Shown in pieces: positions 46,561-55,409 of a stretch of DNA of 56,685 nucleotides. The notes below the pieces were generated by a model. The model did not search any database, was not told where the DNA came from, and was given only the letters and a program-made list of their open reading frames with translations. Numbering within the stretch: the first letter of the stretch is position 1; every line of letters starts with the position of its first letter. The stretch spans positions 1 through 56,685 of the forward strand of contig JAAUSF010000017.1 in assembly GCA_012033255.1 (NCBI GenBank). The letters are read 5' to 3'. The DNA comes from Cyanobacteria bacterium RU_5_0 (GTDB lineage: Bacteria; Cyanobacteriota; Cyanobacteriia; Elainellales; Elainellaceae). The position numbers and the translations under genes are program-made.

Positions 46561-46687
46561 TATGTAGGTGAACCTAAATTAATTGTGGGCTGGGTGTCCA
46601 TGTCCTACGGACGCGCTTCGCGAACACCCGCCCGGACGGGCAAGATGCTCATCCCACAAGATCCCACAAGATGTGTAATTAACTTTG
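46561..46687. repeat. Dispersed repeat, copy 2
   Basis: Shares both ends and the core with 465-556 (inverse orientation) but has an additional segment with the palindromic GGACGCGCTTCGCGAACACC and a 10-bp duplication of ATCCCACAAG. The remaining DNA to 46891 is AT-rich and likely holds the promoter of the radical SAM gene. Confidence 0.75.
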
Positions 46688-46891
46688 TCTAAACTACTTA
46701 CCGCTATTCTATGCGATGCATTGAGGCAGATCAGTACTGGTAAGGGGAATTTCCAGCAAGATGCCTACCCCACCAGAAATCAAAGCTTGTCGCCATCACA
46801 GTGATACATCGTGTGATGTAATAATTTCTTCTTAAGATTTATTTCATAAAATTACACGTCTGGTAGACTAATTCAAACTCCGTGTGAGTTA

Positions 46892-47983
46892 ATGCTCTCC
46901 TGGTCATGGTTGAATATTCTTAAACCAGAAACAAGCGATCGAGTTCAGCCTTTAGTAACCCCCGACGAACCCTTTTGGAGTGCCATGCCACCGTTAGTTG
47001 CAAATTATTACCTTACTTATCGTTGTAACGCTCGTTGTCACTTTTGCGATATTTGGGCATTAGAGCCAAAACAGGAAGCCAGTTTTGAGACGATTCAGCA
47101 CAACTTGCAAGACTTAAAGCGGCTGGGTGTGAAGTATGTTGACTTTACAGGTGGAGAACCCTTGCTGCGTCAAGATGCGCCTCAGATCTATGCCGAAGCG
47201 AAACGGCTCGGCTTTCTCACTAGCATGACCACCAACACGATCCTCTATCCCCGACGCGCAGAAGCGATGCGAGGATTGATCGATTTCCTGAATTTCTCGC
47301 TTGATGGTGCCGATGCTGAAACGCATGATCAATCACGAGGAACCAAGATTTTCGATACATTGGTTGAATCCGTAAAGATCGCTTTATCGCTTGGTGAATA
47401 TCCAGTATTAAACCATACGGTGACAGCCCAAAATTATCATCGAATTGGTGAAGTGGCACAACTGGGTGAACAATTGGGAGTGCGAGTTTGGCTCAATCCT
47501 GCGTTTACAGCCTACAGCAACTACAACAACAAAAAGAACCCGACGCCGGAAATTGCGGCAGCGATCGAATCGACTGCCAAGCAGCACCGCAATGTTGGCT
47601 ACAATAGGGCTGCAATGGCATTTATTGAGGCGGGTGGCAATGATACTAATAATCCTCGTTGTAAAGCGGTAGATGCCGTGATTGCGATCTCACCCCATGA
47701 CGAGCTACTGTTACCTTGTTATCACTTTGCCCAAACCGGAGTTCCCATCAATGGTCGCTTGTATGAACTCTATCGAGAGTCAGAAGAGGTAGAGGAATAT
47801 CGCCAATCGCAGGGCAAATTGTCAGTGTGTGAAGGCTGTACGGTATGGTGCTACCTCATCCCTAGTTTCTTTAAAGGTTTAGACAAGTACTGGTTCCTTA
47901 ATCAAATGACCTATGCCGGAGAATTCCTGGCGCGAAAGCGATTCTTACAACGAACATCTGCCGATCAACTCACTCCTGTCTGA
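46892..47983 (+). CDS. Radical SAM protein with SPASM-like C-terminal Cys cluster
   Basis: 363 residues. Cys45-x3-Cys49-x2-Cys52 (YRCNARCHFC) binds the [4Fe-4S] cluster that cleaves SAM; FTGGEPLL is the SAM contact. The C-terminal part has further Cys (NPRCKAV, LPCYHF, CEGCTVWC) like a SPASM/Twitch auxiliary cluster. Proteins of this arrangement modify peptides, sugars or lipids; the substrate here is unknown. Its 3' end overlaps the glycosyltransferase gene by about 70 bp, so the two are translationally linked and may act in one pathway. The ATG is preceded by GTGTGAGTTA, weak RBS. Confidence 0.88.
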   Translation: MLSWSWLNILKPETSDRVQPLVTPDEPFWSAMPPLVANYYLTYRCNARCHFCDIWALEPKQEASFETIQHNLQDLKRLGVKYVDFTGGEPLLRQDAPQIYAEAKRLGFLTSMTTNTILYPRRAEAMRGLIDFLNFSLDGADAETHDQSRGTKIFDTLVESVKIALSLGEYPVLNHTVTAQNYHRIGEVAQLGEQLGVRVWLNPAFTAYSNYNNKKNPTPEIAAAIESTAKQHRNVGYNRAAMAFIEAGGNDTNNPRCKAVDAVIAISPHDELLLPCYHFAQTGVPINGRLYELYRESEEVEEYRQSQGKLSVCEGCTVWCYLIPSFFKGLDKYWFLNQMTYAGEFLARKRFLQRTSADQLTPV

Positions 47984-49382
47984 TTTGTCCGAGTCTCTCT
48001 CAGAATCAGATGAAATCATCCCTCTCAAACGAGGCTTTGCCATACGCCGACGCAAGGCAGCGATCGCCCTCACGGTCATCTGGAGCGGCACTGTTGGATT
48101 GCACCTGGTTTCATGGGGAATGTGGCTTGTCCTATGTCTGACAACTGTAATGGGTATCCACATTCTGCGAATGATGTTGGCTCGTCCGATTCCGGTTCCA
48201 GACCCTCTCTCCGGGGATAACCCGGAAGACTATCCTTATGTCTCTCTGCTAGTTGCGGCAAAGAACGAGGAAGCTGTAATTGCGACGCTTGTGGAAGACT
48301 TGTGCAATCTGGATTATCCGGCTTGCCGCTATGACTTATGGGTGATCGATGATAACAGTACCGATCGCACTCCCCTCATCCTGGAACAATTGACCCAAGA
48401 GTATCATCAACTCAATGTTGTGCATCGCTCACCCAATGCTGGAGGAGGCAAATCGGGAGCGTTGAATCAAGCCTGGTCTCGCAGCCAGGGAGAAATTATT
48501 GCGGTCTTCGATGCGGATGCTCAAGTGCCCAAAGACTTGCTCCGGCGAGTTCTGCCACTGTTTGATCGCGAAGAAGTCGGCGCAGTGCAGGTGCGAAAAG
48601 CGATCGCCAATGCCATGGCTAACCATTGGACTCGTGGACAGGTGGCTGAAATGGCGCTAGACAGCTACCTTCAGCGACAGCGAATTGCCCTTGGCGGGAT
48701 TGGTGAATTACGTGGCAATGGACAGTTTGTGCGTCGCAATGCACTAGAAAGTTGTGGTGGCTGGAACGAAGAAACAATCACTGACGATCTCGACTTGACG
48801 ATCCGCTTGCATCTTGACCATTGGGATATCGATTTCTTGATGCTACCCGCCGTTGCTGAAGAAGGCGTGACAAATGCGATCGGGCTATGGCATCAACGCA
48901 ACCGTTGGGCAGAAGGGGGCTATCAACGCTACTTAGACTATTGGCGGCTGATTTTGCGAAACCGCATGGGAACTGCTAAAACAGTCGATTTGGTCGTCTT
49001 CTGGTTAACTCAATATATTTTGCCAACGGTCGCCGTACCAGATTTTGTGATGGCGATCGTCCGTAGCACTTTACCGATATTCGCGCCGCTCACTAGTTTG
49101 ATCGTAACTCTATCCATGATCAGTATGTTCATCGGGCTGAAACGGACTAGAGCAGAAATACAGGGGACATTGCCACGGCGTCGGCTACCCCACCTGGTTT
49201 TTGCGGATCTCTTTCAAACGCTATTCGGCACGATTTATATGTTGCATTGGTTTCCGATCATGGCCAGCACCACCGCTCGAATGGCGATCCGCCCCAAACG
49301 TCTGAAATGGGTCAAAACAGTGCATCATGGTTCTGAGGCAGGTTGGGCGGAGGATGGGATGAAGATGAAGGATGAAGGTTAA
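47913..49382 (+). CDS. mgdA: Family 2 glycosyltransferase, resembles beta-monoglucosyldiacylglycerol synthase
   Basis: 489 residues in the longest frame. Membrane segments near 50-85 and three to four after residue 355. Catalytic core: DD in VIDDNSTDR, DADAQ (metal-binding DxD), TDDLD and the processive-type QRNRW. This set and the overall layout match the GT2 enzyme that makes glucosyl-diacylglycerol, the galactolipid precursor in cyanobacteria; a polysaccharide synthase is the alternative. The start at 47913 lies inside the radical SAM gene; a TTG at about 47985 would avoid overlap. The C-terminal EDGMKMKDEG comes from GGATGAAGATGAAGGATGAAG repeat DNA. Confidence 0.8.
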   Translation: MPENSWRESDSYNEHLPINSLLSDLSESLSESDEIIPLKRGFAIRRRKAAIALTVIWSGTVGLHLVSWGMWLVLCLTTVMGIHILRMMLARPIPVPDPLSGDNPEDYPYVSLLVAAKNEEAVIATLVEDLCNLDYPACRYDLWVIDDNSTDRTPLILEQLTQEYHQLNVVHRSPNAGGGKSGALNQAWSRSQGEIIAVFDADAQVPKDLLRRVLPLFDREEVGAVQVRKAIANAMANHWTRGQVAEMALDSYLQRQRIALGGIGELRGNGQFVRRNALESCGGWNEETITDDLDLTIRLHLDHWDIDFLMLPAVAEEGVTNAIGLWHQRNRWAEGGYQRYLDYWRLILRNRMGTAKTVDLVVFWLTQYILPTVAVPDFVMAIVRSTLPIFAPLTSLIVTLSMISMFIGLKRTRAEIQGTLPRRRLPHLVFADLFQTLFGTIYMLHWFPIMASTTARMAIRPKRLKWVKTVHHGSEAGWAEDGMKMKDEG

Positions 49383-49441
49383 TCATCCTGTATGCGCCCA
49401 GAGACTCAATGAAATTCATCTGGAGTAAATAAGGCATCTGG

Positions 49442-50059
49442 CTAGGGTTTAGGGAATTTTCCGTTCCCTTGATCTTTTGATTCGTTATCTCCTCGTTTTG
49501 AGTCGAGCCGAGTTATCCCCATCCGCATCTGAGCAAGTTGCTGCTGAGCCTCTGGATCAAGAGTGCTGATGAGACGTTTGGGCGATCGCCCTTTGCGAGT
49601 GGGCTGCTGCTTACGACGTACCCGTTGTGCGGCTAATTCCACCTCTAAGAGCAACTGATGGGCAGACATCCATTCAGCACCATATCCTGTGACAGTCAAT
49701 TGTTGCGCTCGATCGGAGGTGGCAACAATTAATCGTTGCTCGAATTTACGGACATCTTTGCGATACAACGCACAGGTTTTTTCAATGTAAGAGTCGGCGG
49801 TTTGCCGATAATCGGTGTAACAAATAGTCAGATTTCCTGTAACACGCTCGCGACTACCAGGCGTGTCTTGATATTGGGAATCAAAAACAATGTGCGTCTC
49901 GAAATTTTGATAGGCGCTGTAATCAATCAAAAAATCGGCGAGTTCTCGTCTAGCTTCTTCGAGTCCAAGGCGATCGCGAGTCTGCTTGAGGCAATGCCAA
50001 GCCCCAATGACGTTGTAACCATCGACTAAAAGAATCGCCTGTGGAGTTGAGGAAAGCAT
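49442..50059 (-). CDS. NYN-domain (YacP-like) ribonuclease
   Basis: 205 residues. The PIN/NYN nuclease core shows LLVDGYNVIGAW (first catalytic Asp), DFLIDYSAY, THIVFDSQ and VATSDRAQQ with the second acidic site. Related YacP/Rae1 proteins cut mRNA on ribosomes. The C-terminal 60 residues are basic and Gln/Lys-rich, likely RNA contacts. Start at 50059 is followed by the good family N-terminus. Convergent with the glycosyltransferase. Confidence 0.88.
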   Translation of the reverse strand: MLSSTPQAILLVDGYNVIGAWHCLKQTRDRLGLEEARRELADFLIDYSAYQNFETHIVFDSQYQDTPGSRERVTGNLTICYTDYRQTADSYIEKTCALYRKDVRKFEQRLIVATSDRAQQLTVTGYGAEWMSAHQLLLEVELAAQRVRRKQQPTRKGRSPKRLISTLDPEAQQQLAQMRMGITRLDSKRGDNESKDQGNGKFPKP

Positions 50060-50254
50060 AAGGTGGGGGATTAGGTCAACACCAGGATGGGTATATTTTT
50101 ATAATCATGCCCTCCTTTGTTGCATTCTGTAAACCTATTTCACCCCCTTACGTGTACACCGTAGCTCCAAGGCTTGAAAAAATAAGTTGAGCATTTCTGA
50201 TACCCACTTAAACAAAGGATGCAACAGAGCTATGGATTGAGTAACTCCGATCCC

Positions 50255-50932
50255 CTAATTTTCATCCCCCATATGCTGCATTAACCGTTGCTTCAAGCGA
50301 CTTGGATCGCCACGATCGACCACTTGACCTTGTTCCAGCAGAAATGCACCATCTGCATAATCCAATTCCTCCAGACGGTGTGTGACCCAGAGTGCTGTCA
50401 TACCGCGACTTTTAACCAATCGTTGAACTTGGGCAACCAGGTCAAGCTGGCTATCAGGGTCAAGCAGAGCGGTGGGTTCATCCAGCAGCAAAACCTCGCA
50501 ATGACGAGCGATCGCGCCTGCGATCGCAATTCGCTGCTTCTGTCCACCGCTCAGGGCATAAATGGGACGGCGTTGTAAATGGAGCAGATTGACAGCGATT
50601 AGAGCTTCATCCACACGCTGGCGCATTTCTGCGAAGGGTAACTTCTCTTCTACTAGCCCAAAAGCAATATCTGCTCCAACAGTGGGCATGACCAATTGAT
50701 GATCCGGGTTTTGGAAGACGAAACCCACAGGCGGCACCACCTTGATTCGTCCAGACTGAGCGGAAAGCAACCCCGTCAGGATTCGCAGCAATGTAGATTT
50801 ACCACTGCCGTTTGTTCCTAGCAGCATCCAAAACTCCCCCCTTGGAACGTCCAGAGAGCAAGAGTTCAGGACGGGTGCTTCCCTCGACCATTCAAAGCAG
50901 AGGTTTTCGACTGCGATCGCCACTTCAGTCAT
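50255..50932 (-). CDS. ABC transporter ATPase, energy-coupling-factor (CbiO/EcfA) type
   Basis: 225 residues. Walker A GTNGSGKST (39-47), Q-loop FQNPDHQLVMPTVGADIAFGL (the pattern of ECF and cobalt/biotin ATPases), signature LSGGQKQR, Walker B VLLLDEP and switch His in VTHRLEEL. It powers uptake of a vitamin or metal with membrane partners not in this window. It lies nine bp downstream of the 93-residue gene on the same strand. The start at 50932 gives the normal N-terminus. Confidence 0.92.
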   Translation of the reverse strand: MTEVAIAVENLCFEWSREAPVLNSCSLDVPRGEFWMLLGTNGSGKSTLLRILTGLLSAQSGRIKVVPPVGFVFQNPDHQLVMPTVGADIAFGLVEEKLPFAEMRQRVDEALIAVNLLHLQRRPIYALSGGQKQRIAIAGAIARHCEVLLLDEPTALLDPDSQLDLVAQVQRLVKSRGMTALWVTHRLEELDYADGAFLLEQGQVVDRGDPSRLKQRLMQHMGDEN

Positions 50933-50941
50933 GCCACTCCA

Positions 50942-51223
50942 TCAGGTACCACTTGGCTCACGCAACGCAAAAAATCCTGGTGGTCTGCCAGACGCCGCTG
51001 CCGTTCCTGACTTTTCAACCATCTGCACGGCTGAAATTTCACTCACCAAGATCGCCACTGTTTTGCCGATTTGCTGTTCGCAGGTTAGCTCCAACATGAT
51101 AGGATTTCCCGATCGTATGGCATCTAAAACCTGCTGATACACTGCCTTAGCCCCTTCCTCAGTTTTGCGTTGAACTGAGAAGGTAACAGGTGAATTCTTC
51201 AGAGTTACATCAACAATAAACAT
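50942..51223 (-). CDS. UPF0367-like small conserved protein
   Basis: 93 residues: MFIVDVTLKNSPVTFSVQRK at the start, ILELTCEQQ-type centre (IMLELTCEQQIGKTVAIL) and SEISAVQMVEKSG...GRPPGFF at the end. This pattern is that of a small cyanobacterial protein family of unknown role (UPF0367, from memory). It directly precedes the ECF-type ATPase by nine bp, likely one operon. Confidence 0.8.
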   Translation of the reverse strand: MFIVDVTLKNSPVTFSVQRKTEEGAKAVYQQVLDAIRSGNPIMLELTCEQQIGKTVAILVSEISAVQMVEKSGTAAASGRPPGFFALREPSGT

Positions 51224-51293
51224 ACCGTTTCAAATCCAATCGAACCTATTCATTTCTAGTATCTCTCTTAGGCGCTCTCTAGGGGGATGGGGA

Positions 51294-51394
51294 GTAGGAG
51301 GGGCATTGCCCATCAAAAGGAAAACGGTAGGAGGGGCATTGTCCATCAAAAACTTGAAATAATAACGGCTTGGCGGGCATTGCCCGCCCTACTC
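51294..51394. repeat. GGAGGGGCATTGCCCATC repeats
   Basis: GTAGGAGGGGCATTGCCCAT is repeated with one change 33 bp later, then GGCGGGCATTGCCCGCC forms a palindrome. Same class as 35968 and 39641. It fills the gap before accA. Confidence 0.75.
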
Positions 51395-51431
51395 ATGCAC
51401 CCATCCACTCCCCTACTCCTTCACTCCCCAC

Positions 51432-52415
51432 TCAGGCTGAAATTTCAGCGAATACACCGATGTTGCGGAATTTTTGGTATCGTAACTCTCGACGCTGCTG
51501 GGGGGTGAGACGAGAAAGTTGGTCGAGATTGTCTAAGAAGGCTGTCTTCAGGGTGGCTGCTGTTTCGAGCGGGTCAGAATGGGCACCGCCGATCGGTTCC
51601 GGTAGGATTTGGTCGAGAATTCCTAAACCTTTTAGATCAGTTGCTGTAATCTTCAAGGCTTCTGCGGCTTGGGGAGCTTTGCCAGCGTCTTTCCAGAGAA
51701 TGGCGGCGCAGGCTTCTGGGCTAGCAACCGTGTAAACAGAATGCTCAAACATTAGCAACCGATCGCCAACACCAATGCCCAGTGCCCCACCTGAGCCACC
51801 CTCGCCAATCACGGTGCAAACAATTGGCACATCCAACCGAAACATTTCCCGCAGGTTATAGGCGATCGCTTCTCCTTGGCCTAGCCGCTCCGCCTCCATG
51901 CCGGGATGCGCTCCAGGCGTATCAATGAACGTGAGAATCGGCATTCCAAACCGATTCGCATGATCCATCAAGCGCATTGCTTTACGGTAGCCACCCGGAG
52001 ATGCCATCCCAAAATTCCGACTGACATTATCTTTGGTATCCCGTCCTTTTTGATGGCCGAACATGACAACCGGACGCCCATCTAGACGAGCAATTCCACC
52101 CACCAACGCGAGATCATCGATGCCTGTGCTGCGATCGCCATGTAGCTCAATCCATTCGTCCGTAATCGCCTGAATATAGTCCAATGTGCTAGGACGACGG
52201 GGATGACGGGCAACCTGAAGCCGTTGAGAAGGAGTAAGGCTACTAAAAATTTCTTGGCGCAGTTGCATCGCCCGTGTCTCCAGTTGTTGGATCTGGTCAG
52301 ACACATCGACCTCATTTTCTTCTGCCAGTTCCCGGATTTGGGCAATACGGGCATCCAATTCAACGAGGGGTTTTTCAAAATCCAAAAGAAGAGGTCTGCG
52401 TTCTGAAGTTGCCAT
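51432..52415 (-). CDS. accA: Acetyl-CoA carboxylase carboxyltransferase subunit alpha
   Basis: With AccD transfers CO2 from biotin to acetyl-CoA giving malonyl-CoA for fatty acids. 327 residues from the Met at 52415 ([16 protein letters not shown]), the family's conserved start; the ORF extends upstream to 52448 but without support. Carboxyltransferase features: [36 protein letters not shown] and [15 protein letters not shown]. accD is not adjacent, as usual in cyanobacteria. Single gene with a repeat upstream of the stop side. Confidence 0.95.
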   Translation of the reverse strand: MATSERRPLLLDFEKPLVELDARIAQIRELAEENEVDVSDQIQQLETRAMQLRQEIFSSLTPSQRLQVARHPRRPSTLDYIQAITDEWIELHGDRSTGIDDLALVGGIARLDGRPVVMFGHQKGRDTKDNVSRNFGMASPGGYRKAMRLMDHANRFGMPILTFIDTPGAHPGMEAERLGQGEAIAYNLREMFRLDVPIVCTVIGEGGSGGALGIGVGDRLLMFEHSVYTVASPEACAAILWKDAGKAPQAAEALKITATDLKGLGILDQILPEPIGGAHSDPLETAATLKTAFLDNLDQLSRLTPQQRRELRYQKFRNIGVFAEISA

Positions 52416-52735
52416 AATCAACGATCCAGCAATGGGTACCTGTGACAAAAATTAGCTGGAGATGTCGGATCTGAAACGGCGTTATGCAAACGCCAAAATA
52501 GTTTGCACGTATTTCCACCTATGTCCAACAATACCCAACCATATCACGAGAACCCTTAGAACGGCTTGGCGAATCTTGGCAGATGGCAGTAGTTTTTTTG
52601 GAACTTGTGATCTTATTGCGATCGCCCGATCCAATCACGATTACCACAATACCTTCCATACCTGTTGTAAGGCATCCTAGGATTAGAAAGCATCCCCATC
52701 TCCCCATCCCCCCATCTCCCATCCCCCCATCTCCC

Positions 52736-53899
52736 ATGCCCCATCGCCCCATCTACCTCGACTGCCATGCCACAACCCCTGTAGACGATCGCGTCTTAGC
52801 CGCGATGCTGCCTTATTTCACCGAGCATTTTGGTAATCCGGCTAGTGTCACGCATCTGTATGGATGGGAAGCTGAAGCGGCAGTGAAACAAGCACGAGAG
52901 ATTTTAGCTGATGCGATTCATGCTACACCGGAAGAAATTGTGTTTACCAGTGGCGCAACCGAGGCAAACAATCTTGCAATCAAAGGGGTTGCAGAGGCAT
53001 ATTTCTCTCAAGGACGACATCTGATCACCTTACAGACCGAGCATAATGCGGTGCTTGATCCATGTGGCTACTTGCGATCGCTTGGCTTTGAGGTAACGTT
53101 CCTCTCGGTGCAGCCTGATGGATTAATTGATTTGACTCAGTTAGAAAAGGCGATTCGTCCTGATACGATTTTGGTGTCAATTATGGCGGCAAATAATGAA
53201 ATTGGCGTATTGCAACCGCTCACAGAGATTGGGGCGATTTGTCACCAGCATGAAGTGTTGTTTCATACGGATGCCGCCCAGGCGATCGGTAAAATTTTCT
53301 TGGATGTCGAGGCAATGCAGATTGATCTGATGTCTCTCACGGCACACAAAGTTTATGGACCTAAAGGCATTGGCGCACTCTATGTTCGGCGGCGCAATCC
53401 TAGAGTTCAAGTAGCTCCTCAACTGCACGGCGGCGGACATGAGCGAGGAATGCGATCGGGCACTCTCTACACTCCGCAAATCGTTGGGTTTGCCGAAGCC
53501 GTGAAGCTGGGGTTAACCGAGATGGAATCAGACATGGTACGGATTCAAGCGTTACGGAATCGCCTCTGGTTGCATTTGCAAACACTGGATGGCATTCACC
53601 TCAATGGACATCCTACTCAACGGCTTCCTGGCAACCTCAACATTAGCGTCGAAGGGGTAGATGGTCAGGCGCTTTTACTTGGTTTGCAGCCGATCGCCGC
53701 CGTGTCTTCTGGTTCTGCCTGCACCTCTGCAAAAATTGAACCCTCTCATGTGCTATTGGCATTGGGGCTGTCACCCGAACTCGCCTATACGTCTATCCGA
53801 TTTGGCATTGGACGATCTAACACCCTAGAGGAGATCGATCGAGTAGCGGCAGGAGCCATTGAGCTGATCCGATCGCTGCGAAATGTGGGAAAGGATTAA
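52736..53899 (+). CDS. Cysteine desulfurase (NifS/IscS-like)
   Basis: PLP enzyme removing sulfur from Cys for Fe-S clusters or thiolation. 387 residues from the ATG at 52736 (MPHRPIYLDCHATTP). PLP Lys in LTAHKVYGPKG, HTDAAQ, and the catalytic Cys in SSGSACTS. The start codon lies in a CCCCATCTCCCATCCCCC low-complexity tract (52691-52750), with no Shine-Dalgarno; the ORF continues upstream to 52583 as an unsupported repeat-encoded stretch. A 45-bp dispersed repeat follows the stop. Neighbour accA is divergent. Confidence 0.93.
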   Translation: MPHRPIYLDCHATTPVDDRVLAAMLPYFTEHFGNPASVTHLYGWEAEAAVKQAREILADAIHATPEEIVFTSGATEANNLAIKGVAEAYFSQGRHLITLQTEHNAVLDPCGYLRSLGFEVTFLSVQPDGLIDLTQLEKAIRPDTILVSIMAANNEIGVLQPLTEIGAICHQHEVLFHTDAAQAIGKIFLDVEAMQIDLMSLTAHKVYGPKGIGALYVRRRNPRVQVAPQLHGGGHERGMRSGTLYTPQIVGFAEAVKLGLTEMESDMVRIQALRNRLWLHLQTLDGIHLNGHPTQRLPGNLNISVEGVDGQALLLGLQPIAAVSSGSACTSAKIEPSHVLLALGLSPELAYTSIRFGIGRSNTLEEIDRVAAGAIELIRSLRNVGKD

Positions 53900-53930
53900 G
53901 AATTACCTGATTCAACCGTAGAGGATGCTC

Positions 53931-53975
53931 TAAGCTGAACTCTATTCAATCTGCACATCACAGATTTCCAGAATT
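53931..53975 (+). repeat. 45-bp dispersed repeat, copy 2
   Basis: Matches 15499-15543 with two differences. It is 31 bases downstream of the cysteine desulfurase gene and directly adjoins a family A end. Confidence 0.85.
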
Positions 53976-53977
53976 TT

Positions 53978-54010
53978 CCACCTGTAAATTTTTTGTTGAT
54001 TTTGCAATCG
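53978..54010. mobile_element. Family A solo left end
   Basis: 33 bases matching the family A terminus (CCACCTGTAAATTTT plus the next 18). The remainder of the element is absent. Confidence 0.8.
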
Positions 54011-54019
54011 ACTTGTGAA

Positions 54020-54328
54020 TTATTTCAATACATTACGCAGAATTGCTCCACGCAAATCAGCGTGGCTTAGATCAACTTGAATTAGATTTGCGTTTGTTAG
54101 ATTGGCTCGAATTAAGTTAGTTTCGGTTAAATTTGCCCCAGTCAAGATGGCATCTGAAAGATTGGCCTGACTCAGATTTGTATTCGTCAGGTTTGCCTTA
54201 GTTAAATTTGCGCCACTAAGATTCGCACCACTGAGGTTCATGTTCCTTAAATTTGCGGCGATCAAGTTCAGATTTCTAAAATCCCGTTGCCCTGCCCTAT
54301 ATCGGCTGATGAGTTCTGCGGTTTTCAT
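54020..54328 (-). CDS. Pentapeptide repeat protein
   Basis: 102 residues from the Met at 54328 (MKTAELISRYRAGQRDF). About 14 A(N/D)Lxx pentapeptides (ANLSGANLTKANL) predict a right-handed beta-helix. Function of such small cytosolic members is unknown. A longer in-frame start would run into rpsU and is not supported. The stop lies ten bases from a family A solo end. Same strand as rpsU, 58 bp downstream. Confidence 0.85.
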   Translation of the reverse strand: MKTAELISRYRAGQRDFRNLNLIAANLRNMNLSGANLSGANLTKANLTNTNLSQANLSDAILTGANLTETNLIRANLTNANLIQVDLSHADLRGAILRNVLK

Positions 54329-54386
54329 AGGTTTATAAGAGACGTTTATAAGGACTGTCGATCGAATGCATCGGGAACCGTTAGAA

Positions 54387-54575
54387 TCAACCGCGCACAT
54401 GTCTTCTCCGTTGCTTTCTCCTAGCAATGGCTTTGCGCTTGCGTTTTTCAATAGGCGTTTCAAAATGGCGATTCTTTTTCATATCAGGAAAAATTCCTGC
54501 TTGGGAAACCTTTCGCTTGAATCGACGTAACCCTGATTCAATGCCCTCGTTTTCACCGAGAATCACTTGAGTCAT
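54387..54575 (-). CDS. rpsU: 30S ribosomal protein S21
   Basis: 62 residues ([19 protein letters not shown]), highly basic C-terminus ([19 protein letters not shown]). AAGGAG at about 10 bases upstream of the ATG at 54575 decides the start. S21 lies at the mRNA platform of the small subunit. The neighbouring RRM gene upstream is a conserved cyanobacterial arrangement, there linked with cold response. Confidence 0.96.
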   Translation of the reverse strand: MTQVILGENEGIESGLRRFKRKVSQAGIFPDMKKNRHFETPIEKRKRKAIARRKQRRRHVRG

Positions 54576-54642
54576 TCGATCTCCTTTCAGACTGACTGAA
54601 TTACGACTGGATAAGAGATGGATTATCCAGCAAGCAACCATC

Positions 54643-54669
54643 AAAAAGGGTAGACTTTACTGTCTACCC
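54643..54669 (-). terminator. Rho-independent terminator between the RRM gene and rpsU
   Basis: On the minus strand GGGTAGAC, a six-base loop, GTCTACCC and then TTTTTG. Perfect 8-bp stem with T-run, 36 bases after the RRM protein stop. rpsU transcription may come from partial readthrough or its own promoter. Confidence 0.85.
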
Positions 54670-54704
54670 TCAAGATTGCAGACCTAAAAACTTAGACTCA
54701 AAGC

Positions 54705-55007
54705 TTAGTAGCGGCGAGAAGAGCCACCTCTATTTCCCCAACTGCTCCTGGAAGACCCTCCTTCTTCACGAGGCTTTGCCTTATTCACTTTAAGGTCGCG
54801 TCCCATCCACTCAGCACCATCCAGGGCTTCGATGGCGGATGACTCTTCAGCTTCAGTTGCCATTTCCACAAAGGCAAACCCACGGATACGCCCTGTCTCA
54901 CGGTCAGTCGGTAGATTAACACGCTTTACAGTTCCGTACTCTGCAAAGACTTGGGAGATCCCACTTTCTGTCACATCGTATGACAGGTTACCGACATAAA
55001 TAGACAT
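54705..55007 (-). CDS. RNA-binding protein with one RRM domain (Rbp)
   Basis: 100 residues. RNP2 IYVGNL at 3-8 and RNP1 RGFAFVEM at 42-49 define an RRM; the short tail is Gly/Ser/Arg-rich (GGSSRSSWGNRGG). This is the cyanobacterial Rbp type, whose glycine-rich-tail members are cold-inducible. The strong terminator after it and the neighbouring rpsU fit the known rbp-rpsU pair. A long upstream region (55008-55409, about 400 bp) would allow a leader but is mostly unassigned. Confidence 0.93.
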   Translation of the reverse strand: MSIYVGNLSYDVTESGISQVFAEYGTVKRVNLPTDRETGRIRGFAFVEMATEAEESSAIEALDGAEWMGRDLKVNKAKPREEGGSSRSSWGNRGGSSRRY

Positions 55008-55331
55008 ACAATTCCTCCAAATCAGAGCTTGCGGAGAGTTAGATTCGGAGAAACGCCTATGGGACGAACTAGCCGAAAATAATTTCCAAGATGCCCCTAG
55101 CTTAGCACGATATTATGACCTGGCATAAGGTCAAGGTAAATCGTTCAATCGTCAAATTGAAGCCATCTAGTTTAGACATTTCGCAGCCTCAAAGCCTGAT
55201 GCACACCGGTTTAGCCCTGTTGCCTCTGAAAAATAAATGTGGAACAGCTTATTATTTCGTAGCATTTTTTCTACAGAAGGCTACCAATCCTTCTCAAAGG
55301 CAAGAGGCGTATGGGCGGTAAGAAAGGGCAT

Positions 55332-55361
55332 TTGCAAAATCAACGGGAAATTTACAGGTAG
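55332..55361. mobile_element. Family A solo right end, degenerate
   Basis: TTGCAAAATCAAC and AAATTTACAGGTAG match the family A right terminus with a few changes. No partner left end at this locus. Confidence 0.65.
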
Positions 55362-55409
55362 AAACAGTACAGTAATGTATGGTTAGAATGCTCGATCGCG
55401 CTAAGTCAA

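Noticed and set aside
53978..55361. Left and right family A ends as a composite transposon carrying rpsU and the RRM gene
   Set aside because: No matching flanking duplications (AGAATTTT versus AACAGTAC-like), the right end is degenerate and rpsU/Rbp is an ancestral arrangement.
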